35,278 nucleotides of DNA, taken from assembly GCA_021324445.1 (NCBI GenBank), contig JAJPJC010000395.1:1-35278 (forward strand), given 5' to 3'. Below are positions 1 through 9,470 of the stretch, piece after piece (position 1 is the stretch's first letter; each line of letters starts with the position of its first letter). Position numbers and translations under genes: made by a program. Under the pieces are notes generated by a model. It ran no database searches. It was not told where the DNA came from and was given only the letters and a program-made list of their open reading frames with translations. Source of the stretch: Isosphaeraceae bacterium. GTDB taxonomy: Bacteria; Planctomycetota; Planctomycetia; Isosphaerales; Isosphaeraceae.

Positions 1-1
1 C

Positions 2-72
2 GTAGGGTGGGTGAAACCCACCGATCATCAAGGCTGCCAAGGTCTTCCGTTGGTGAGTTGCACCCACCCTAC
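2..72. repeat. GTAGGGTGGGTG inverted repeat (GTAGG-ended hairpin family)
   Basis: A perfect 12-bp inverted repeat: GTAGGGTGGGTG at 2-13 and CACCCACCCTAC at 61-72, separated by 47 bp. It shares its GTAGG end with the hairpins at 12189-12247 and 21312-21379, so I treat it as a member of a dispersed intergenic hairpin family. The central part also contains secondary pairings (AACCCACC near 15-22 and TTGGTGAGTTG near 50-60). Function unknown; it lies outside any gene. Confidence 0.75.
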
Positions 73-80
73 AACTGTCA

Positions 81-107
81 GACCGGGCTTCTGAGACAGA
101 CTCTCAG
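81..107. repeat. 27-bp dispersed repeat, copy 1
   Basis: This 27-bp stretch matches 31115-31141 at 22 of 27 positions by hand alignment, including the shared core GACAGACTCT. Both copies lie next to a hairpin: copy 1 is 8 bp from the one ending at 72, and copy 2 forms the right shoulder of the hairpin at 31030-31135. It is probably the end of a composite intergenic element whose left half lies off the window. Confidence 0.55.
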
Positions 108-402
108 TCGGATCCGGATGGGGCACCGCTCGTGAAGGGCACTGGAGGCCTGCGCAAGCTTCGCTTCGCGCCGCCTGGCTCGGGCCGCGGCAAGAGCGGC
201 TCCTATCGCGTCGGTGATGCTCACTACCGCACTCCGGGAATCGTCCTACTCTTGCAGGTTTGGGCCAGGAACGATAAGGCCGCTCTCTCGCAGGCCGATC
301 GCATCGCAACGAGGACTCGCCAGGCTACGCCCCACTCGGTCTGAGGATTCGGCTCTCGGCCCGAGGTGGCGACCGGCCCGACGCTCGAGCTTCCCAAAGG
401 GC
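108..402. other. Non-coding stretch, nothing recognised
   Basis: Between the repeat pieces and the end of the kinase gene I see no gene with plausible protein content, no tRNA and no clear terminator. Open frames here are shadows, typical of high-GC DNA. Confidence 0.5.
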
Positions 403-3400
403 TCAGAAGTCGCCCTCGGAGGGAGCCCGTGGGACTCGGTCGACCTCGGCCCCGACCTGGGCGACGGGGCTGCCGGCCGCTGGGCGGAGATCCTCCCGTT
501 GCACGGTCCAGGGAGCCTTGGCGGGATCGCTCTCACGCGCGAACTGGATCTCGCCCAGGAGGGGCGACTCATCCTTGGGGAGGAAGGCGTTGGTCCAGTC
601 GTTGCGGTCGTAGGTGCGCGGCGAGACGCCCGTCTGAACGACTTCATCGCGTCGATAGGTCTTGATCCGGTGATAGGCGACTTTGCGCCCCTCCCATCGG
701 AGCTTGTCCCGGAGCTGATCGAGCTGGCCCTGGCCCTCGAGCCGGAAGAGGGGATGGTCCCCGGCGGCGGTGCTCAGGATCGAGTTCTCGGCCCGAATGA
801 CCACGGAGGCCAGTTCCGGCTCGTCGGGCGTGCTCTCCAGGTGGACGAGTCCTCCCTTGACGCGCGCGGTCACCTGGTCGAGCTGGATTGTGATGGCGGG
901 CTCCACAAGGGAAGCTGCTCGGAGTCGGCCCAGGGCGTGCACCAGGCTGCCTTCGGTGGCGGCGAGGACATTATCGAGTTCGACCGTGAGCTTGCGGTCG
1001 CCGGCAACGGTCAGGCCGTCGCCTCCAGAGCGGAGGAAGCAGTTGCGGAGCTGGATCAGGGCGCCGCGGGTCGCTGCCGCTTCGGGGGCTGGGACCCGGG
1101 TCGCCTCGCGGTGCGGCGGCGCCACGAAGACGGCGGCCGACGGATGGCGGGACCTCAGCGTGACCGTGCAGTCGGCCATGGTCAACTCGGCACCCGCGAG
1201 CAGGCCGACGGCGGCGAGCCGGTCGGCACGAAAGAGATCTTGCTCGGCGATCACGAGGTCCAGGCCCTGGACCTCCAGCGTGCCGGCGCGCACCTGGAAC
1301 AACACGGTCCAGTCGGCCGGCGAGCCCGGTGGCACCAGCGGTGCTCGAAAGCGGAGCCGGGGCCGGCGCGGGCCCGGCTCGGCACGAAGCTGGACCCGGC
1401 CCATCCCATCGAGCAGGACCGTCGGCAGCTCGAGGTCGGCCCCGGCCGCGATCCACAACGAGCCGCCCTGACGTCCCAGCCGCTTGACCCGGGAGAGGAA
1501 TTGCTCGCTCCCGCGGATCAGGTCCTCACCCGCGACGCCGGTGACGGCCGGGACCGGTCCGGCGGCGGGGCTCGGCTTCGAGGCCGTCTTGGCCGGCTCA
1601 GGCCGCGCGGCAGGCTCGGCGGGCGGCAGCCCGGGGACCTCCGAGCCCGCCGCTGATTCCGTGTCGGTTGACGATCCGCTCGCCGCCGGCACCATGGGCG
1701 GCATCGAAGGAAGATCCATCGGATTGGTTTGAGACGGCGGGGACGAACCGCTGTCGACCGCTTGCGGTGCCGGCGGCGTGGCCGTCGCCACGGTGAGGTC
1801 CGGCGGGACGGGGCTCGGCTTGGGCAGGACGGCGGTCGCCAGCCCGCCCGGCGGCTCCGCCGCGCCGCGCCGCGCGGCCGCGGATGGTTCGACCAGCTCG
1901 GACATGGTCCGATTCACCGGCCGCGCATGGAGGAGAATCGAGCCGAACGGCCCGTGGCGGGCGCCCCGCTGCGCCGCCGCCAGACTGGGACTCAACAGGA
2001 AGACGCGCGTGGGATTCTCCCGCTCGAGCCTCAGCGCTTGCAACGGCTCCGCAGCCTCCCAGACCGGGCCCTCGACGACCCGGCTGCCGGACTCACGCAA
2101 CTCGGTCGTATCGGCCCAGCTCGCGAAATCGCCGATGGTCGCCGCCGGCCCGTCCTTGCCGGCGGAGGCCAGGTAGACCCCAATCCGGGAGTACACGTTG
2201 GAGCGGCCCCGCCAGACCAGGTTCCGCGGGTCGTCGACGGCCAGCAGGGTCGCCGCTGCTCGACCGGCGGTGGCGATCACGCTGTCGTCGACCCAGACGC
2301 GGACCAGGCTGCCGTCGAAGCGGAAGACCGGACCGGCACCGGCCAGGATGCTGGAGTGCAGCAGCCGCAGCTCGCAGGGGATTGGGGATGCGGCGCGGCT
2401 GTTGTCGAACCAGATCGACGGCTGCGCCGGGCCCATGGTGCAGTCGCGGAGCACAACCTCAGCCGGGCCTTCGGCCAGCACGACCACCTGGCCGCCGTCG
2501 AAATGGCAGCTCTCGGCGACCAGAGCCGGGGGCCGCTCCCCGCCCGGGCTCCGCGCCAGAGTGCCGCGGATCGAAAGGGCTGCCAGGTCCCGGCCGGGGC
2601 GACCGTCGGAGGGATTGAGGCGGAACGAGCAGCCCCGGAGCGTCAGCTCGGTCCCCTCGATCCGGATCGCCGCGACGGGCTCCTCGGCCGCGACCGCATC
2701 GAGCTCGAACTCGAGGCCCTCTATGGTCACGTGTCCACCTGTGAACTGGAGCAGACACGACGGCGCTTCGTCCGGGAAGAGCGGCTCGCCGGCAAACCGG
2801 AGTCGAGGCCGGACGCCCGGCTCCGGCTTGATCGTCAGGTCGGCGTTGGTCAGCGACTTCGGCGCCCGGGCCGACCAGTTCCAACCGCCCAGCCGATAGG
2901 GACCGTCGTCGCTCAAGACGATGACCGACCGCCGCGGCGCCGTGGCCAGGACCGCCAGCAGGTCCTCATTCGAATTCACCGGGATCGTGCGGGGGTAGGC
3001 CGGCGCCGAGCTGATCGGGTCGGGGTCCAGTCGCCCCGACGCGGGCGATCGCTGGGCTTCCGCCGCGGCCGAACCCCCGGTCAGGTTCAATTCTTGAGGC
3101 AGCCGCGCCAGGGCCGCCGCCTCGGGCTGCGCCGCCGGCGTCGACGGCTTGCTGAACTCGCGCCCCCACCACACCAGTCCCGAGATCACCACCACGAAGC
3201 CCACCGCCGGGAGCAGCCAGACCAGGTGGTGTTCCCACGTCGGCCGATGGCCGCGGGCCATCCAGTACTCGAGCTCGGCCGGGGTTCGCTCCAAGCCCAA
3301 GGCCGCGGCCACGCCCAGCAGATCGCGGACCAGTTGCTCGGGACTCTGGTAGCGCCGGTCCCGGTCCTTGGCCATCAAGCGGGTGATCACCGCGGCCAGA

Positions 3401-4311
3401 TCGGCAGGGACTTCCGGGTTCAGCGAGCGCAGATCCGGCGGCAGCTCTTCCTGATGCTGGATCAGCTTCTGGAGCACCGTTCCCCCCGGGAAGGGGGGCC
3501 GGCCGCTCAGCATGTGAAACAGCGTACAGCCGAGCGAGTACAGGTCGCTCCGCACGTCCACGTCCCGCGGGTCGCGCGCCTGCTCCGGACTGATGTAGTC
3601 AAACGTACCCAGGGTCATCCCACTCTGGGTCAGCCCGTGGTCGCTGCCCCGCTCGAAGCGCCGCGCCAGCCCCATGTCAACCAGCTTGGCACGGCCCTGG
3701 GGCATGAGGATGATGTTCGACGGCTTGATGTCGCGATGGACCACGCCTCGCTCGCAGGCGTGCACCAGGGCATGAGCGATCTGGAGCGCGATGTCGACCG
3801 CCTCGGCGATCTTCACGGGTCCCGAGGCTTCCACCCGCTGTCGGAGGGTCACCCCTTCGATGTACTCGAAGGCAATATAATGAAACGAGCCGTCCTGCCC
3901 GATACTGAAGACTCGGGCAATGTTCTCGTGATCGAGCCGGGCGGCCGAGCGGCCCTCCTGGTAGAACCGTTGGACGACCTCGGCGTCCGCGGCTTGATCG
4001 GGGGGAAGGAGCTTGAGGGCAACGTGCCGATCGAGCTGGGTGTCGAGGGCGCGGAAGACCGCACCCATGCCCCCCGCGCCGATGGCCTCCTCGAGGAGGA
4101 ACGTGGCGATCACCGCGCCGGGGCGGGGCAGGGTGATCGGGGCGGGAGGGCCCGCGGCGCCCAGGCGTCGCTGCGCGGAGCTGCTGGACCCTCGGACCAC
4201 CGTGAGGCCGGGGTCCGGCTCGCTGCCCCCGGCGCTCTCGACCGGCGGCGGCGCGGTGTCGACGCTGTCAGAAGCCTGCTCGGGTGGTCTGCGCGGATCG
4301 GGACTCAGCAT
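403..4311 (-). CDS. Membrane Ser/Thr protein kinase with extracytoplasmic beta-helix tail
   Basis: A PknB-type (Hanks) Ser/Thr kinase of 1302 residues. The kinase domain spans about residues 68-340. The glycine loop GAGGMG is at 78-83, the ATP lysine at K100, HRDIKPSN at 192-199 and SPEQ at 241-244. The usual DFG is DMG (212-214), common in bacterial kinases. One transmembrane segment lies at about 363-383. The remaining 900 residues should be outside the cytoplasm. They consist of two related parallel-beta-helix-like modules (about 435-790 and 935-1290) joined by a Pro/Ala-rich linker. The linked architecture suggests a receptor-like kinase, with the tail sensing or binding surface or cell-wall material; the ligand is unknown. 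The ATG at 4311 is the first plausible start. A near-consensus promoter lies about 230 bp upstream at 4542-4570. No partner phosphatase is adjacent. Kinase identity is secure; the sensor role is inference. Confidence 0.93.
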   Translation of the reverse strand: MLSPDPRRPPEQASDSVDTAPPPVESAGGSEPDPGLTVVRGSSSSAQRRLGAAGPPAPITLPRPGAVIATFLLEEAIGAGGMGAVFRALDTQLDRHVALKLLPPDQAADAEVVQRFYQEGRSAARLDHENIARVFSIGQDGSFHYIAFEYIEGVTLRQRVEASGPVKIAEAVDIALQIAHALVHACERGVVHRDIKPSNIILMPQGRAKLVDMGLARRFERGSDHGLTQSGMTLGTFDYISPEQARDPRDVDVRSDLYSLGCTLFHMLSGRPPFPGGTVLQKLIQHQEELPPDLRSLNPEVPADLAAVITRLMAKDRDRRYQSPEQLVRDLLGVAAALGLERTPAELEYWMARGHRPTWEHHLVWLLPAVGFVVVISGLVWWGREFSKPSTPAAQPEAAALARLPQELNLTGGSAAAEAQRSPASGRLDPDPISSAPAYPRTIPVNSNEDLLAVLATAPRRSVIVLSDDGPYRLGGWNWSARAPKSLTNADLTIKPEPGVRPRLRFAGEPLFPDEAPSCLLQFTGGHVTIEGLEFELDAVAAEEPVAAIRIEGTELTLRGCSFRLNPSDGRPGRDLAALSIRGTLARSPGGERPPALVAESCHFDGGQVVVLAEGPAEVVLRDCTMGPAQPSIWFDNSRAASPIPCELRLLHSSILAGAGPVFRFDGSLVRVWVDDSVIATAGRAAATLLAVDDPRNLVWRGRSNVYSRIGVYLASAGKDGPAATIGDFASWADTTELRESGSRVVEGPVWEAAEPLQALRLERENPTRVFLLSPSLAAAQRGARHGPFGSILLHARPVNRTMSELVEPSAAARRGAAEPPGGLATAVLPKPSPVPPDLTVATATPPAPQAVDSGSSPPSQTNPMDLPSMPPMVPAASGSSTDTESAAGSEVPGLPPAEPAARPEPAKTASKPSPAAGPVPAVTGVAGEDLIRGSEQFLSRVKRLGRQGGSLWIAAGADLELPTVLLDGMGRVQLRAEPGPRRPRLRFRAPLVPPGSPADWTVLFQVRAGTLEVQGLDLVIAEQDLFRADRLAAVGLLAGAELTMADCTVTLRSRHPSAAVFVAPPHREATRVPAPEAAATRGALIQLRNCFLRSGGDGLTVAGDRKLTVELDNVLAATEGSLVHALGRLRAASLVEPAITIQLDQVTARVKGGLVHLESTPDEPELASVVIRAENSILSTAAGDHPLFRLEGQGQLDQLRDKLRWEGRKVAYHRIKTYRRDEVVQTGVSPRTYDRNDWTNAFLPKDESPLLGEIQFARESDPAKAPWTVQREDLRPAAGSPVAQVGAEVDRVPRAPSEGDF

Positions 4312-4541
4312 CGACTCATGCTCAACAATTCGGGGCTCGTCCCCTGGCGATCCATCCTGACCAAGCGTTCAATGCGGAGACGTCGCCGAGATGATTCGAG
4401 ACAGGCGAAGCGGCGTTCGGGAAAGGACCCAGGTCGGACGGGGGAAGCTGAGCGTGACTCAGCGCCATCCACGCGACGGCGGCCCCGTGACGGGTCCGGG
4501 ATCGTCTCTCGGTGCATGCAAGTCTGTGGGTTTCTCTCACG

Positions 4542-4570
4542 ACTATAGACAGACCGCACCGCACTGTCAA
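4542..4570 (-). promoter_or_regulatory. Sigma-70-type promoter of the kinase gene
   Basis: Read on the minus strand: -35 TTGACA (4570-4565), 17-bp spacer, -10 TATAGT (4547-4542). This is a full match at -35 and a 5/6 match at -10. Transcription should start near 4535, giving a leader of about 220 nt before the kinase ATG. Confidence 0.7.
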
Positions 4571-4587
4571 CCGCATTTGTTGGTGCA

Positions 4588-4604
4588 ATTCACGCAAGGT
4601 GAAT
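4588..4604. promoter_or_regulatory. 17-bp palindrome, possible operator
   Basis: ATTCAC-gcaag-GTGAAT is a perfect 6-bp inverted repeat with a 5-nt centre. It lies 17 bp upstream of the kinase -35 box and between two divergently transcribed genes. It has the size and position of a dimeric regulator site, but I cannot name the regulator. Confidence 0.35.
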
Positions 4605-4816
4605 CGTGGCAACACTCTCAGCAAAGGACCGTCCGAATCGGGCCTGGCCCAAGCGGCTGGCTCCGGCCGGGGGGGGGCCGGCATCGGCAAGACCGATTTA
4701 AGCCGGACTGTCCCTACAACCGATAGAGAAGCCGTGGCTACCGGGGCAGGCAGCCGGTGGGGTGTTTCGCGCGAGGGGTTCGCAGGTCGATCGCCTCGAG
4801 CCGCAGGAGGTAGCGT

Positions 4817-6718
4817 ATGTGGGACCGCATTCGCAGGGGGCGCTGCCAGCCGAGACGGCCCGGAGAAGGAACAAGCTCCCGGGCCTCACGGCGCGCGACC
4901 CGGCACCTGCACTGGGAAACCCTGGAGGACCGCCAATTACTGACCGCCTCACTCCAGCCGATCTCCAACCTGACCGTCCCCGCTCAGCAGGGTTATACCG
5001 TGCCGCTCAACGGTAGCGGGACCACCGACGCCCAGACGTTCACCGTCACGTCCTCCAATCCCGAGATCGCCGCCTCCATCGCCTCGGGCCCGTTCTGGAC
5101 CATCAACGTCCAGTACACCGACCCCACCAACTCCGCCAACGACTTCAGCGGTCCGCTGACCTTCCAGCTCTTCCAGAGCTTGACGCCCCACACGGTCAGT
5201 CAGATCCAGGAATTCACCAACGACGGCTACTATAACGGCAAGACGTTCACCCGGGTCGCCACCGGCTTCCCCGGCTCGACCGATTACGTGGTCCAGGGTG
5301 GGGCTCCCAATTCCAACGGCACCGGCAACAGCGGCCAGCCCGGCACGCCCTTCGCCAACGAGAACGTCCAGCAGTTGGCCTTCACCGGCACGGACCAGTT
5401 GGCCATGGCCAACGCGGGCGGCACCAACTCCAACGACACCCAGTTCTTCATCACCACCGGGTCGCCCAACTCGGAGCTGGGCTACAACTACACGATCTTC
5501 GGCCAGATGGTCGCGGGGCAGGCCACGCTGGCCAAGATGACCCAGATCCCGGTCACGACCAACCCCAACCTGGGCGGCGAGGATTCGCTGCCGGTCAACC
5601 CGCCCGTCATGAGCTCGGTGTCCCTGTCCTCCACCAATCCCAACGGCGTGCTCCTGCTGGATACCACCCAGGCCAAGCAAGGTGAGACGTCCACCATCAC
5701 GGTGACGGCCACCGATCCGACCGACGGCACGCAGACCAGCCAGTCGTTCACGGTGACCGTCGGCGCCTATGCCGGCCCGAGCAGCCCGGCGATCAACTTC
5801 AAGCCGTTTGCCAACCCGGTCACGACGACGGTGGCGAGCACGGCCACCACGTCGATTACCCTCTCCGGCCAGAGCGGCTATCCCAGCTCAAGCACCCCAG
5901 GCACCCTGACCTACTCCTTGGTCTCCCAGCCCAGCCACGGCACGATCAGCAATTTCAACGCCTCGACTGGGACCCTCAGCTACACCCCCACTCCAGGGTT
6001 TCAAGGGACCGATACGTTCCAGTATCAGGTGACCGCCTCCGGCCCGCAGGCCACCCCCGCCACCACCATGAGCAACCCCGGGACCGTGACCATCACGGTC
6101 ACACCGGCGCCGCCGGTCGGCACCGGGGCCGTGCGCGTCGTCGGGCCCGTGCTGATCGTGACCCCACTGCCCCGCCGCCATCCGGCCACCAACACGATCG
6201 ACGTCATCCAGGTCCCCGGCCCGAGTGGCCCCAGCGCCCCCGTCCTCGAGGTGATCGTCAACGGCCAGGTCGACGTGAACCAGCCCTTGGTGTCGAGCAT
6301 TGACCACATTATCGTCTTCGGCTCCAAGGTCAACGACAAGATCACCATCGACCCCAGCGTGACCATCCCAGCGACCCTCGATGGCGGTCACGGTGGCCGC
6401 AACGTGCTCAAGGGTGGAAGCAGTGAGACACGCGAGCATGGCTGGTTTGGATTCAACACACTGATCGGGGGTACTGGCCCGAATCAGCTCATCGGCCGAG
6501 CCGGCCATGTCCGGTTCAAGCCGTCGACCGCCACGACGCTGATCTTCGCGGGGGTGCCGCATCGCCGCACCGCCCTGCTCAATCCGGTACCGCCCAGCGG
6601 CACTTTCTACGAGTATAAGCACGGTCACTTGATCCCGGTTCCCATGAAGGACGTGGTGACGCCGCCGAGGGGGAACTCCTCCGCCTCTCCGGTGCTGGTC
6701 CGTCGGAAGAAGAAGTAA
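4817..6718 (+). CDS. Exported cyclophilin-type peptidyl-prolyl isomerase with surface domains
   Basis: A 633-residue protein. The basic N-terminus leads into LEDRQLL (36-42), which matches the LEPR-XLL export/surface motif of planctomycetes. A short Ig-like strand region is followed by a cyclophilin domain (about 90-255). That domain shows FTRV (R146), VVQGG (Q160) and QFFIT, the catalytic-face landmarks of cyclophilins. The histidine near the end of the usual active site appears replaced (LGYNYTIFG). Then come cadherin/Ig-like repeats (about 255-430; FTVTV, TLSYTPTPGFQG, TFQYQVTA). After them are glycine-rich turns (GGHGGRN, LIGGTGPNQLIG) resembling RTX calcium-binding repeats, and a basic RRKKK end. 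It probably assists folding or acts structurally outside the cytoplasm. The ATG at 4817 is well supported: AGGAGG at 4805-4810 with a 6-nt spacer. Enzyme activity is likely but not certain. Confidence 0.9.
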   Translation: MWDRIRRGRCQPRRPGEGTSSRASRRATRHLHWETLEDRQLLTASLQPISNLTVPAQQGYTVPLNGSGTTDAQTFTVTSSNPEIAASIASGPFWTINVQYTDPTNSANDFSGPLTFQLFQSLTPHTVSQIQEFTNDGYYNGKTFTRVATGFPGSTDYVVQGGAPNSNGTGNSGQPGTPFANENVQQLAFTGTDQLAMANAGGTNSNDTQFFITTGSPNSELGYNYTIFGQMVAGQATLAKMTQIPVTTNPNLGGEDSLPVNPPVMSSVSLSSTNPNGVLLLDTTQAKQGETSTITVTATDPTDGTQTSQSFTVTVGAYAGPSSPAINFKPFANPVTTTVASTATTSITLSGQSGYPSSSTPGTLTYSLVSQPSHGTISNFNASTGTLSYTPTPGFQGTDTFQYQVTASGPQATPATTMSNPGTVTITVTPAPPVGTGAVRVVGPVLIVTPLPRRHPATNTIDVIQVPGPSGPSAPVLEVIVNGQVDVNQPLVSSIDHIIVFGSKVNDKITIDPSVTIPATLDGGHGGRNVLKGGSSETREHGWFGFNTLIGGTGPNQLIGRAGHVRFKPSTATTLIFAGVPHRRTALLNPVPPSGTFYEYKHGHLIPVPMKDVVTPPRGNSSASPVLVRRKKK

Positions 6719-6826
6719 GCTGGGCCGGCCCGCGCGAGGCTGAGTTGTCCGCACACGGAGCCCGCGCGATCGGCCCGGTTTCGCCGGGTCGGGCCGCGTC
6801 GCGGGGATCCCCGGGCGAAGACACCC

Positions 6827-9403
6827 ATGACTCCTCTTCCTATCGACGAAGCGATCCCGGCGATCCTCGAGGGCCTGGCGGGTCGATCGCTGGTCGTGGT
6901 GGCACCGCCTGGCTCGGGCAAGACCACGCGCGTGCCGGTGGCCCTGCTCGAGGCCGGTCTGCTCGCACTCGAGAACCCGACGGTGCTGGTCCTCCAGCCG
7001 CGCCGCATGGCCGCTCGAGCCGCGGCGGCGCGGGTCGCCGAGGAGCGGGGCTGGCGCCTGGGCACGGAGGTTGGCTACCAGGTCCGCTTCGAGCGCCGGT
7101 TCTCGCCCAGCACGCGACTCCGCTTCCTGACCGAAGGCATCCTCACCAGGCAGCTCCTGGCCGACCCCTTTCTCGAGTCGATCGGCGCCGTCGTGCTGGA
7201 CGAGTTTCACGAGCGGAGCATCCACACCGACCTGGCCTTGGCCTTGCTCCGCGAGGTCCGGCAGGAAGTCCGACCCGACCTGGTCCTGCTGGTCATGTCG
7301 GCGACCCTGGATGCCCAGCCGGTCGTGCGGTTCCTGGGGGACTGTCCGATCGTGCGGGTCGAAGCGCGATCGCATCCGGTCGCCATCGAATACCGGCCGA
7401 CCCCACGGCCGACCAGCGCCGAGGCGCTGGTCCCCATCATCCAGGACTGGCTCCACGACCCGACAGCGATGGGGCATCTCCTGGTGTTCCTGCCGGGACT
7501 GGCCGAGATCCGTCGGGTTCAGGGCCGGCTCGCGCCGCTGGCCAGCGAATCGGGCGCCGTGGTCATCCCGCTGCACGGCTCGCTGCCGTCGTCCGACCAG
7601 GACCGCGCCCTGCAACCCAGCGATCGCCGCAAGATCATCCTGAGCACGAACATCGCCGAGACCTCGCTGACGATCGACGGGGTGACCACGGTGATTGATA
7701 GCGGCCTGGCACGGGTCGTGGTGTCGGATCCCGGTCGGGGGATCGACCGCTGGAGCCTTGGGCGGATCAGTCGCGCCTCGGCCGATCAACGCGCGGGCCG
7801 AGCCGGGCGGACCGGTCCCGGCCGTTGCATCCGGCTCTGGTCCGTCCGGGACGAGCGGGGCGTCCCCGCCTTCGACCCACCCGAGATTCATCGGATCGAC
7901 CTCAGCCAGACGGTGCTCGCCTTGCACTCGTGGGGGCAGAGCGACCCGACTCGATTCCGCTGGTACGAAGCCCCCGGGGCTGATCGACTGGCCGCCGCGG
8001 AGCGGCTGCTCGGGCTGCTGGGAGCGGTCGAGGGCGATCCGCCCCGAATCACGCCCCTGGGACGACGCATGCTCGATCTGCCAGTCCATCCCCGGCTGGC
8101 GCGGCTGATGCTTGCGGCCGCGGACGCCGGACAACTTCGCGACGGCGCGGCCGCCGCCGCCTTGCTCTCCGAGAAGGATCTTGTCGTCCGCCAGACTGCC
8201 AACCCGGCTTCCAAGCCGCTGCCGACGACGGACGCCAGTGCTCCCTCGGACGTCCTCGTCCGCCTCGACCGGCTGGCCGAGGCCGAGGCCGCGCGATTCT
8301 CCCCGTCCTTGAGATCTCGAGGCATCGACCCAGCCGCCGCGCGCCAGGTGGCGCTGCTGCGCGATCAATTACTCCGCAGGGTCGCGATGGCGGATCGGCC
8401 TGCCGGCCTCGCCGCGACCGACCGGGACGTCGGCCCCACCGAATCGATCCTGCTCTGGCTCTTGCTGGCCTACCCCGATCGTCTGGTGAAGCGACGCGGC
8501 GCGACCGGAACCGGCCTGATGGTCGGGGGCCGCGGTGTCCGGCTCGCGCCCGGATCCGTCATCCGCGACGCCGAGCTTTACCTGGCCCTGGACGCGCGCG
8601 AGGACAGCCGCGGCGGTCGGCGGGAGGTTCAGGTCAGCCTGGCCAGTGTCGTGCGGCTCCCCTGGCTGGAGCAACACGTCCCCCATCTCCTCCGCCGCGA
8701 GGCGTCGACGCACTACGACGAATCACGGCGACGGGTCATCAGCACGACCCGGCTGTGGTATCTCGATCTTTTGCTCCGCGAGGATGCGAATCCGACCGTC
8801 GATGCCGAGGCGGCGGGCCTCCTGCTCGCCGCCGCCTTGAGACCCCAGGCGGCGCGCTTCTTCCAGGACCAACCGCCGGTCGCGGCCTGGCTGGCGCGGA
8901 TCGAGTTCCTCCGGCGGAGCCTGCCCGAGCTGAATTGGCCCGCCTTCGACGACCAGGAGCTCGCCGGCATCCTCGAGGAGGTCTGTCGCGGCCAGTCCTC
9001 CTGGGACGAAGTCCGCCCGGTCAACCTCGTGCCGTTCCTGCAAGCCCGGCTGGATCCGCGCCAGATGCGGGAGCTCGCCGAGAGTGCGCCCGAGTCCCTC
9101 ACCCTCCCCACCGGTCGCCGGGTCCGCTTGAGCTACGAAGCCGGGCGCCCTCCCGTCCTGGCCGCCCGGATTCAGGAGCTGTTCGGCTGGACCGAAACCC
9201 CGCGCCTGGCCCGCGGCCGGGTCCCGGTCCTTCTCCACCTGCTCGGTCCCCACTCGCGGCCGGTGCAGATCACCGACGACCTCTTCAGCTTCTGGACCAC
9301 TACCTACCACCAGGTTCGCAAGGACCTGCGGGGCCGATATCCCAAGCACGCCTGGCCGGAAGATCCGCTCAAACACCAACCCTCCAGCGGCAGCCGGCGG
9401 TAG
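6827..9403 (+). CDS. hrpB: ATP-dependent helicase HrpB
   Basis: A DEAH/RHA-type superfamily 2 helicase of 858 residues, close to the usual HrpB length (about 810-850). Motif I is PPGSGKTT (27-34). Motif II is DEFHER (125-130), the variant typical of HrpB rather than HrpA. Motif III is SAT (158-160). STNIAETS (273-280) and QRAGRAGR (321-328) complete the helicase core. The C-terminal half carries the HrpB-specific region and ends with the family signature RYPKHAWPEDP near residue 845. The in vivo substrate of HrpB is poorly defined; RNA unwinding is inferred from the family. It starts 108 bp after the cyclophilin gene. No strong ribosome binding site is visible before the ATG, and there is no obvious operon partner because the next gene is convergent. 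Confidence 0.95.
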   Translation: MTPLPIDEAIPAILEGLAGRSLVVVAPPGSGKTTRVPVALLEAGLLALENPTVLVLQPRRMAARAAAARVAEERGWRLGTEVGYQVRFERRFSPSTRLRFLTEGILTRQLLADPFLESIGAVVLDEFHERSIHTDLALALLREVRQEVRPDLVLLVMSATLDAQPVVRFLGDCPIVRVEARSHPVAIEYRPTPRPTSAEALVPIIQDWLHDPTAMGHLLVFLPGLAEIRRVQGRLAPLASESGAVVIPLHGSLPSSDQDRALQPSDRRKIILSTNIAETSLTIDGVTTVIDSGLARVVVSDPGRGIDRWSLGRISRASADQRAGRAGRTGPGRCIRLWSVRDERGVPAFDPPEIHRIDLSQTVLALHSWGQSDPTRFRWYEAPGADRLAAAERLLGLLGAVEGDPPRITPLGRRMLDLPVHPRLARLMLAAADAGQLRDGAAAAALLSEKDLVVRQTANPASKPLPTTDASAPSDVLVRLDRLAEAEAARFSPSLRSRGIDPAAARQVALLRDQLLRRVAMADRPAGLAATDRDVGPTESILLWLLLAYPDRLVKRRGATGTGLMVGGRGVRLAPGSVIRDAELYLALDAREDSRGGRREVQVSLASVVRLPWLEQHVPHLLRREASTHYDESRRRVISTTRLWYLDLLLREDANPTVDAEAAGLLLAAALRPQAARFFQDQPPVAAWLARIEFLRRSLPELNWPAFDDQELAGILEEVCRGQSSWDEVRPVNLVPFLQARLDPRQMRELAESAPESLTLPTGRRVRLSYEAGRPPVLAARIQELFGWTETPRLARGRVPVLLHLLGPHSRPVQITDDLFSFWTTTYHQVRKDLRGRYPKHAWPEDPLKHQPSSGSRR

Positions 9404-9470
9404 GCCGTCCCAACCCGCGAACCGGCTGAACCCGGAACTCCGAACGTGCCAGGGACGGTGGATCGGGCAC

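Noticed and set aside
1729..4548. Long open frame of 939 codons on the plus strand
   Set aside because: It runs opposite the kinase gene; the composition is Arg/Gly/Pro/Gln-rich with no motifs, while the minus strand has an intact kinase. A high-GC shadow.
4305..4559. Small minus-strand gene in the kinase leader
   Set aside because: It starts just after the promoter but is Arg/Ser-rich, has no family resemblance and overlaps the kinase start.
5888..8368. 826-codon minus-strand frame
   Set aside because: It covers the cyclophilin and hrpB coding strands in reverse and has no recognisable domains.
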